Source of the DNA: JANNNF01 sp040385825
GTDB taxonomy: Bacteria; Pseudomonadota; Alphaproteobacteria; Rhodobacterales; Rhodobacteraceae
NCBI GenBank assembly: GCA_040385825.1
Contig: JAZKGQ010000011.1
Span: forward strand, 1-64,000
Length of the DNA stretch: 64,000 nt
Direction: 5' to 3'
The notes under the pieces are model-generated. The model did not search any database. It saw only the letters and a list, made by a program, of their open reading frames with translations, and was not told the origin of the DNA. This document shows positions 57,902-64,000 of this stretch, one piece after another. Made by a program: the position numbers and the translations under genes. Each line of letters begins with the position of its first letter. Position 1 is the first letter of the stretch.

Positions 57902-59029
57902 TCAGATCACCATGTCATCCCGGTGAACCAGCGCTGCCCGCCCGGCATAGCCCAGAATCGCCTCGATCTCTCCGGACCGGTGCCCGGCAATCGCCCGCGC
58001 TTCCACAGCCGTATAGCGCACCAGACCCTTGCCCAGCACCGCGCCGTCCGGTGCCAGAATGGCCACCGGTTCGCCGCGCCCGAAACGGCCCGTCACCGAC
58101 ACGACCCCGGCCGGCAGCAGCGACTTGCCCGCCATCAGCGCTGCAACCGCCCCGGCATCCAGCCGCACTTCGCCGCGCGGCTTCATCGCGTTGATCCAGC
58201 GTTTGCGCGCGGCCTGCGGGTCACCCTGCGCCACGAACCACGTCCGCGCAGCACCATTCGCCAAGGCGGACAGCGGCCGCAACACCGACCCTTCCATGAT
58301 CGCCATGGCACAGCCCCCTGCCACGGCGGTTTTCGCCGCCAGCAGCTTGGTCTTCATGCCGCCCTTCGACAAGGTGGATACCGGATCGCCCGCCATCGCC
58401 TCGATGGCAGGGGTGATCGCCTCGACCAGATCAAAGCGTTGCGCCGTGGGGTCTTCCTTGGGGTTGGCGGAATAGAACCCGTCCACATCCGACAGCAAGA
58501 TCAACTGATCCGCCCCTGCCGTTACCGCGATCTGCGCCGCCAGCCGGTCGTTGTCGCCAAAGCGGATCTCATCCGTCGCCACGGTGTCGTTTTCATTGAC
58601 GATCGGCACCACGCCCAGACCCAGCAGGGTTTCCATCGTGGCGCGGCTGTTCAGATAGCGCCGCCGGTCCTCGGTATCCTCCAGCGTGACCAGAACCTGC
58701 CCCGTGATGATGCCATGCGGGGCCAGCACTTCCTCATAGGCCCGTGCCAGCCGGATCTGCCCCACCGCCGCCGCCGCCTGTGCCTGCTCCAGCGTCAGCA
58801 CGCCAGACCCCAGCCCAAGCACGGTGCGGCCCAGGGCAATTGACCCCGACGACACGATCACGACATCGCTGCCCCGCGCCCGCGCCTCGGCCACGTCCAG
58901 CGCAAAGGCGGTCAGCCAGTCCAGCCGCAGGCCTGTGCCGCGGTCCACCAGCAAGGCCGACCCGATCTTGACGACCAGCCGCTTTGCGGCGCGCACATCG
59001 GGGGCGGTCAGGGGCCTCAGGGCTGCCAA
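57902..59029 (-). CDS. proB: Glutamate 5-kinase
   Basis: First enzyme of proline synthesis and, in the family, feedback-inhibited by proline. The 375-residue protein has the amino-acid-kinase core (RLVVKIGSALLVDRGTG; VSSGSIALGRTVLG; PIVNENDTVATDEIRFGDND) and a C-terminal PUA domain (about 285-375). Its start overlaps the end of obgE by 13 bp. Confidence 0.96.
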   Translation of the reverse strand: MAALRPLTAPDVRAAKRLVVKIGSALLVDRGTGLRLDWLTAFALDVAEARARGSDVVIVSSGSIALGRTVLGLGSGVLTLEQAQAAAAVGQIRLARAYEEVLAPHGIITGQVLVTLEDTEDRRRYLNSRATMETLLGLGVVPIVNENDTVATDEIRFGDNDRLAAQIAVTAGADQLILLSDVDGFYSANPKEDPTAQRFDLVEAITPAIEAMAGDPVSTLSKGGMKTKLLAAKTAVAGGCAMAIMEGSVLRPLSALANGAARTWFVAQGDPQAARKRWINAMKPRGEVRLDAGAVAALMAGKSLLPAGVVSVTGRFGRGEPVAILAPDGAVLGKGLVRYTAVEARAIAGHRSGEIEAILGYAGRAALVHRDDMVI

Positions 59030-60039
59030 GGGTCGTCCTCCACCACCGCCGTTTCATTGGAGATCGTGGCGTAGAGCGCGCGCAGCGTGTCTTGCAGACC
59101 CATGCCCGCCACGCCGGAAATCACCATCACCGGGCCGCCAGAGGCCTTTTCCAACGCGCGGCGCCGGGTGGTGATGGTGGCCTTGTCCAGCGCATCGCAT
59201 TTGTTCAGCGCAAGGATGCGCTTCTTGTCGCCCAGAATTTCGGAATAGGCCTCAAGCTCTTTCACGATGGTCCGGTAATCCTTGGTGATGGTGCTAGAGG
59301 TGCCATCCACCAGATGCAGCAGCACCTTGCAGCGTTCGACATGGGCCAGAAACTGCATCCCCAGCCCGCGTCCTTCGGATGCGCCCTCGATCAGGCCCGG
59401 AATGTCGGCCATGACGAATTCATGCCCATCGATGCCGACCACCCCAAGGTTCGGGACCAGCGTGGTGAAGGGGTAATCCGCGATCTTGGGCCGGGCATTT
59501 GACACAGCCGCCAGAAACGTCGATTTCCCGGCATTCGGCAGGCCCACCAGCCCGGCATCGGCGATCAGTTTCAGCCGCAGCCAGATGGTGCGCTCGATGC
59601 CTTCCTGGCCTGCGTTGGCCCGCGCAGGGGCGCGGTTGGTCGAGGATTTGAACGCAAGGTTGCCCCAGCCGCCATTGCCGCCCTTGGCAAGGATCACCCG
59701 CTGACCCACCGATGTCAGATCGGCGATCACGGTTTCCTCGTCCTCGTCCAGTACTTCGGTGCCGACCGGCACCTTCAGGATGATGTCATCGCCGGTCTTG
59801 CCGGTGCGCTGGCTGCCCATGCCGGGCTGACCCGATTTGGCAAAGAAATGCTGCTGATAGCGAAAGTCGATCAGCGTGTTCAGACCGTCCACGGCCTCGA
59901 CCCAGACCGACCCGCCATTGCCGCCATCGCCGCCATCCGGGCCGCCGAATTCCACGAACTTCTCGCGCCGGAACGACACGCAGCCCCCCCCGCCGCCGCC
60001 CGAGCGGATATAGACTTTGGCAAGATCGAGAAACTTCAT
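59017..60039 (-). CDS. obgE: Obg/CgtA GTPase
   Basis: An essential GTPase in 50S assembly and stress control. The 340-residue protein has the glycine-rich Obg fold (YIRSGGGGGGCVSFRREKFV; GGPDGGDGGNGG) at residues 1-155 and a GTPase domain with GLPNAGKSTFLA, DIPGLIEGASEGRG and NKCD. It lacks a long C-terminal extension. The ATG at 60039 is supported by the GGAAAG-like site upstream. It is the first gene of the proline operon. Confidence 0.97.
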   Translation of the reverse strand: MKFLDLAKVYIRSGGGGGGCVSFRREKFVEFGGPDGGDGGNGGSVWVEAVDGLNTLIDFRYQQHFFAKSGQPGMGSQRTGKTGDDIILKVPVGTEVLDEDEETVIADLTSVGQRVILAKGGNGGWGNLAFKSSTNRAPARANAGQEGIERTIWLRLKLIADAGLVGLPNAGKSTFLAAVSNARPKIADYPFTTLVPNLGVVGIDGHEFVMADIPGLIEGASEGRGLGMQFLAHVERCKVLLHLVDGTSSTITKDYRTIVKELEAYSEILGDKKRILALNKCDALDKATITTRRRALEKASGGPVMVISGVAGMGLQDTLRALYATISNETAVVEDDPWQP

Positions 60040-60181
60040 GGCATCAGGCTTTCAAGGAAGGGGCGTGCGTTCAGGCGATAGCGCCGAACGGCCCCTACCT
60101 CAACCAGCAAATACTAGGCTGTCGTAGCCTGCAAGCCAAGTGCGCGCGGGTTCTGGCCCTGGGATTGCCTGTTGCTGGCGG

Positions 60182-60960
60182 TCAGCCTGGGCGCGCTGTT
60201 CCCTTGGCGCGGGCAAAGACATTGTCCAGCGCGGCGTGCAGCGCGGTCATGCCGCCTGCGGTGGAAAAGTCGCGGTGGACCTGTTCGTTCATGCCGCCAA
60301 GGGTGGTATGTGCGGCGCGCAGATCGGGCAGGCTGTCGCGGCTGGCGCGCAGCGTGTCGCCCAGATTGCCGAACAGGGCTGCCAGATACGTCCGGGCCTC
60401 GCCGGGCGGCAGACCCTGGGCGGTGGCCCAGTCGGAGTGGCCTCGACGATGCCGAAATAGGTTTCCATCAGGGCGCTGAGCGCGACATACACGTCGAATT
60501 CGGCGGGGTCTTGCACCGGCAGGGCCACGCCAAGCGCGTCGAACAGCGCCATGGCCCAAGGGGCGGGCGGGTGCACGGGTGCGGCGTCGCTGCGGGTCTG
60601 GGCAAAGGGCAGCGGAATGGCGCGCACCACCCGGTCCACCCCCGTCCAGTCCTGTATTGCGGGGATCGCAAGGCCGGCGATCAGGCTGACCAGCCGGTGA
60701 TCCGGGCCAAAGCGCAGCGGGCGCAGCACCTGTTCGGCAATCTGCGGGCGCACCGCCAGCACCACCATGTCCGCGCCGTCCAGCACCGCCTGATTGTCTG
60801 CCGCCACGGTGACACCGGGCAGGCTGCGCGCCAGCGCCTGTGCGATGTCCGCATTGCGCGGCGAAATCAGCACCGGCCAGTCGGCCAGCGGCGAGGCCTT
60901 CAACCCGTGCAGAAAGGCGGCGGTGATCGCGCCCGTTCCGATGAATCCCAGCCTCGTCAT
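60182..60960 (-). pseudogene. Pyrroline-5-carboxylate reductase-like gene with a frameshift
   Basis: From ATG 60960 the frame reads a ProC-like Rossmann domain (MTRLGFIGTGAITAAFLHGL) up to SALMETYFGIVEA. The reading then leaves the family, but the next frame resumes it at once as SDWATAQGLPPGEARTYLAA, through TTLGGMNEQVHRDF, to a stop at 60182. One base appears to be missing at about 60434-60445. The whole is 779 bp, one short of 260 codons. Either the copy is inactive, a programmed shift exists, or the sequence has an error. The split lies at the boundary of the ProC C-terminal dimer domain. Confidence 0.8.
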
Positions 60961-61133
60961 GCGTGCCCCCCGTATCATCCGCCGCCTTTGGGCACCATGG
61001 CGATGCCCCAAGGGCATCCTGACCCGAAACAGCGGCCGGATGCCATGGCAATCGCAAACCCGTGGGCGGCCCCGCCCGACCGTCCCCGCCCGACCGGCCG
61101 TTTCATCCGATCGTCCCGATCTTCCGGTCCCGC

Positions 61134-61904
61134 CTACAATCCTTCCGGCAGGATCACGGCCTTTCCGCTGCCCGGCAGCGACAGGCAGTCAAAGCCGATG
61201 CCGAAGGTTTGCCGCAGCGGGCCTTCGGTCAGCACAGATGCCGCAGCCCCCGCCGCCACCAGCCGCCCCTCGCGCAGGGCCAGCACATGGTCGCAGACAC
61301 GGGCGGCGATGGTCAGGTCATGCAGGATCATCACCACGCTGCGGGTGGCCGACAGGCTGCGCAGCAGATGCAGCAGCCCCGCCTGATGCGGCAGGTCCAG
61401 AAAGTTCAGCGGCTCGTCCAGCAGCAGGGTGCCGCTGGCCTGTGCCAGCACCAGCCCGATCCAGGCCCGCTGCCGCTGGCCGCCCGACAGCCTGTCCATC
61501 GGATGGGCGGCCAGCGCGGTGATGCCGACCGACTCCAGCGCCTGATCGACCGCCGCATGGTCGGTGCGCGACATCGGCTGAAACGGGCGCAGCCAGGGCG
61601 TGCGCCCGCGCGCCACCAGTTGGCGCACGGTCAGGCCGGGGGGGGCGGTGGCGCTTTGCGGCAACAGGGCGATGGTCTGCGCGCGCTGGCGGGGGGGCAG
61701 GTTGGCCAGGTCGGTGCCGCCATGCAGCACGCGGCCCGCATCGGGGCGCAGCACGCCCGCAAGGCAGCGCAGCAGGGTGGTCTTGCCACAGCCATTGGCC
61801 CCGATGATCCCGGTGATGCCGCTGTCCGGCAACCGGGCGGTGATGCCGTGCAGCACGGGCTTGCCGCCAAGCCGCAGGGTCAGGTCTTGCACGTCGAAGG
61901 GCAT
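61134..61904 (-). CDS. Iron-siderophore/heme/cobalamin ABC transporter ATP-binding protein (FecE/FhuC type)
   Basis: A 256-residue ATPase with Walker A GANGCGKTT, signature LSGGQRQRAWIGL, Walker B LLLDEPLNFLD and a switch His in ILHDL. It lies downstream of two FecCD permeases, giving the usual set for ferric-siderophore or vitamin B12 uptake. The exact substrate is not readable. The 59-bp gap to the permease holds a G-run. Confidence 0.92.
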   Translation of the reverse strand: MPFDVQDLTLRLGGKPVLHGITARLPDSGITGIIGANGCGKTTLLRCLAGVLRPDAGRVLHGGTDLANLPPRQRAQTIALLPQSATAPPGLTVRQLVARGRTPWLRPFQPMSRTDHAAVDQALESVGITALAAHPMDRLSGGQRQRAWIGLVLAQASGTLLLDEPLNFLDLPHQAGLLHLLRSLSATRSVVMILHDLTIAARVCDHVLALREGRLVAAGAAASVLTEGPLRQTFGIGFDCLSLPGSGKAVILPEGL

Positions 61905-61963
61905 GAAGGCTCCGGTTCGGGGGGCGTGAGGGGGGGGGGCGTCAGGTCAGGAAGGGCATCGGT

Positions 61964-62908
61964 TCAGGGGGCATCGGCGCGCGCGGCGCGGCGCACGACA
62001 AGGATCAGCACGGGCGCACCGATCAGCGCGGTGTAAAGCCCGGTCGGCAGCAGGGCGGCGGGGGCAAGGGCACGGGCCAGCAGGTCTGCCAGCGTAACAA
62101 ACGCGGCCCCGGTCAGCCCGGCGGCCACAGGGCCGGGCCGCCCGCCGGTGATCCGCCGCGCGACGGGGCCAGAGGCCAGCGCCACAAACCCGAGCGGGCC
62201 GCACAGCGCCACCGCCCCCGCCGCCGCCAGCGCCGCAGCCACCCCCAGCCCCGCGCGCAGCAGCCCGACGCGCAGGCCAAGCGCACGGGCCAGATCGTCG
62301 CCAAGCTCCAGCCTGTCCAGCCCCCTTGCCGCCAAGGCCAGGGGCAGCATCAGCGGCAACAGCCACAGCGCCCGCGCCACCTCGGGCCAGCCTGCGCCGT
62401 TCAGCGTGCCGCTGAGCCATGTCAGCGCCATGCCCGCCGTGCCATCGCCCGCGCCAAGGATCAGCATTTCGGTCGCAGCCCCGGCCAGAATGGCCAGTCC
62501 CAGCCCTTGCAGCACGACGGCGCGGGGGACCAGCCCCTCGGCCGGATGCCAGGCCAGCCACCCCAGCAGCGCCACCGCCCCCAGCCCCCCGGCCCAGGCC
62601 CCCAGCATCGGCGGCAGGCCTGCCAGCAGCGCCGCCACCGCGCCGAACGCGGCGGATTGGGTCAGGCCGATCACATCGGGCGAGGCCAGCGGATTGCGCA
62701 GCAGCGTCTGGAACACCGCCCCCGCGATGCCAAAGCCAAAGCCCGCCACCAGCCCGACGATGACGCGCGGCAGGCGCAGGGTCCAGACGATCCCGCCCTC
62801 GGCGCGCAGCGCCTGCGCCAGTTCCAATGGTCCCAGCCATGTTCGCCCGGCGGCAAGGGCCAGGGCAACCAGCGCCAGCGTGACGATGATCAGGCCAAGG
62901 TGCCTCAT
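61964..62908 (-). CDS. FecCD-family ABC permease (second)
   Basis: ATG at 62908 gives 314 residues, with 9-10 hydrophobic helices and FecCD features such as RLPRVIVGLVAGFGFGIAGA, LRNPLASPDVIGLTQSAAFG and GLVPRAVVLQGLGLAILAGA. It pairs with the upstream permease; ATGA overlap couples them. The frame is open upstream, but that is the other permease read in a different frame. Confidence 0.9.
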   Translation of the reverse strand: MRHLGLIIVTLALVALALAAGRTWLGPLELAQALRAEGGIVWTLRLPRVIVGLVAGFGFGIAGAVFQTLLRNPLASPDVIGLTQSAAFGAVAALLAGLPPMLGAWAGGLGAVALLGWLAWHPAEGLVPRAVVLQGLGLAILAGAATEMLILGAGDGTAGMALTWLSGTLNGAGWPEVARALWLLPLMLPLALAARGLDRLELGDDLARALGLRVGLLRAGLGVAAALAAAGAVALCGPLGFVALASGPVARRITGGRPGPVAAGLTGAAFVTLADLLARALAPAALLPTGLYTALIGAPVLILVVRRAARADAP

Positions 62909-63918
62909 GCAGGCGCCCGCAGCATCCGGCGCACCAGCAGCATGAACATCGGCGCCCCGATCCCCGCCAGCACGATGCCGATGGGCAGTTCTGCCGGCCG
63001 CAGCAGCCACCGCCCCGCCAGATCGGCCACCAGCACCAGCCCCGCGCCGACCGGGCAGGCCAGCAGCACCACCCCTGTCAGCCCGGCGCCGGGGACCAGC
63101 CGCCGCGCAAGCTGCGGCGCGATCAGCCCGACAAACCCGACCGGCCCCGCCAAGGCCACCGCCGCCCCCGCCGTGCAGGTGATGGCGGCAAGGCTGATCG
63201 TCAGCACCCGGCCTGCGCGCAGGCCAAGGGCCGCCCCCATCTCGGCCCCCAGCATCAGGGTTTCCACCTGACGCGCCACCAGCACCGCCAGCACGATGCC
63301 CAGCCCCGCCACCGGGGCCATCAGCACAAGGCCCGGCCCCTTGGCGATGGCCAGCGACCCCACCATCCAGAAGCGATAGATGTTGCGCGCCTCGGGGTTC
63401 AGCAGCACGACAAAGGCCACCAGCGCCATGCACAGGCTGGCAAAAGCCGCCCCCGCCAAGGGCAGCCGCAGCGTGGTGTCGCCCGCGCCGACCAGCGCCC
63501 GCACGATCAGCACCGCCGCCGCCGCCCCGGTCAGCGCCAGCCCCGCCGTGGCCGATGTGGTCAGCGGCCCGGCAAGCCACAGGCCCGCCACCACGGCAAG
63601 GGCAGCCCCCGCATTCACCCCGGTCAGCCCCGGATCGGCCAGCGGGTTGCGCGCCAGCGCCTGCATCATCACCCCCGCCACCGCCAGCGCCGCCCCCACG
63701 ATCACCGCCACCCCGGCGCGGGGCAGGCGCATTTCAAGGATGATCGCCTGTGCCGGGTTGGCGGGGTCACGGGCCGACAGTGCCTGCCACAAGACCGCGG
63801 GGGAATAATCCTGCGCGCCGAGACTCAGCCCCGCCAGCCCGGCCAGCAGGACGCCAAGCCACAGGGCGGCGCAGGTCACCCCAAGCGGGCGGAGGGCAGG
63901 GGAAGTGGGGTGAGACAC
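62905..63918 (-). CDS. FecCD-family ABC permease (first; GTG start)
   Basis: A 337-residue permease beginning at GTG 63918 (MSHPTSPALRPLGVTCAALW). The usual FecCD motifs are present: EMRLPRAGVAVIVGAALAVA, ARNPLADPGLTGVNAGAALA and GPVGFVGLIAPQLARRLVPG. It forms the channel with the second permease. No substrate-binding-protein gene is in the window; it may lie just upstream, where a minus-strand TGA occupies 63998-64000. Confidence 0.88.
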   Translation of the reverse strand: MSHPTSPALRPLGVTCAALWLGVLLAGLAGLSLGAQDYSPAVLWQALSARDPANPAQAIILEMRLPRAGVAVIVGAALAVAGVMMQALARNPLADPGLTGVNAGAALAVVAGLWLAGPLTTSATAGLALTGAAAAVLIVRALVGAGDTTLRLPLAGAAFASLCMALVAFVVLLNPEARNIYRFWMVGSLAIAKGPGLVLMAPVAGLGIVLAVLVARQVETLMLGAEMGAALGLRAGRVLTISLAAITCTAGAAVALAGPVGFVGLIAPQLARRLVPGAGLTGVVLLACPVGAGLVLVADLAGRWLLRPAELPIGIVLAGIGAPMFMLLVRRMLRAPA

Positions 63919-64000
63919 GAGGGGACAGCGGCCTTGACGGGGGCGGCTGGCGTCGGGCTTGCCTTGGTGCCTTCCTTGCAGGCCAGGGTCGCCAAGGTCA
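63919..64000. other. Window end, no confident feature
   Basis: 82 bp upstream of the first permease. A TGA on the minus strand at 63998-64000 could end an upstream gene, but nothing here identifies it. Confidence 0.4.

Noticed and set aside
63910..64000. A plus-strand gene starting at GTG 63910 near the window end
   Set aside because: It overlaps the permease start, has no convincing Shine-Dalgarno and only 30 residues are visible.

Overview
The window is GC-rich chromosomal DNA from an alphaproteobacterium, almost certainly of the family Rhodobacteraceae; I do not claim a genus. The family call rests on several points: a bztABCD-type amino-acid ABC operon, a DUF2125 protein, an ATP12-family chaperone gene, the obgE-proB-proA order, the rpmH-rnpA-yidD...yidC cluster, a ribosomal protein block without rpmJ between secY/adk and rpsM, and dispersed intergenic motifs of the ATATTTG(N)GCCAATGTGAA type.

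Layout. 1-17085 (+) is the ribosomal protein superoperon, from the 3' end of tuf through the S10, spc and alpha segments to rplQ. It is interrupted twice. A putative 2-oxoglutarate/Fe(II) oxygenase gene lies directly after rplP. A two-gene insert (GFA-fold protein and an unknown secreted glycine-rich protein) lies between rpmD and rplO. Hairpins resembling terminators separate several segments. 17193-19859 (+) carries two consecutive luxR-luxI pairs, which is the most striking accessory feature. 19944-23422 (+) holds rarA and a tightly overlapping crcB / pseudouridine synthase / ATP12 run. 23656-28361 (+) is the bzt operon, with an internal terminator after the binding-protein gene.

28407-37199 is mainly minus strand. 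Its parts are sixA-like / Fe-S protein / argB; a plus-strand SDR; and engB-MOSC-yidC, an EAL protein and yidD-rnpA-rpmH, which form the conserved rpmH cluster with a c-di-GMP-type gene inserted. 37439-41233 (+) has TVP38, a FAD disulfide oxidoreductase, an orphan histidine kinase and tRNA-Arg(ACG). 41274-43786 (-) is a ThuA / Gfo-Idh-MocA / SIS cluster. Two LacI-family-like operators lie upstream of its first gene. 44081-49522 holds assorted genes: TerB-like, a divergent GAPDH, a voltage-sensor K+ channel with a zinc ribbon, an endonuclease/phosphatase and an acyl-CoA ligase. The ligase is followed by two copies of a 144-145 bp MITE-like element.

49905-54933 is a purine (urate/allantoin) degradation cluster: NCS2 permease, allA, allE and a fused allantoinase-OHCU decarboxylase on minus, with uraH divergent on plus. 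Together these cover 5-hydroxyisourate to allantoate and ureidoglycine to glyoxylate plus urea; urate oxidase and allantoate amidohydrolase are not in the window. 55003-60039 holds a DUF2125 gene and obgE-proB-proA. A ProC-like reductase gene at 60182-60960 carries a frameshift. 61134-63918 (-) encodes an iron-siderophore/heme-type ABC ATPase and two FecCD permeases; the window ends just upstream of them.

My best candidates for follow-up are the tandem luxRI pairs, whose two LuxR proteins share an unusual DNA-binding substitution; the oxygenase beside L16; the ThuA-operon operators; and several families of short intergenic palindromes shared between unrelated loci.
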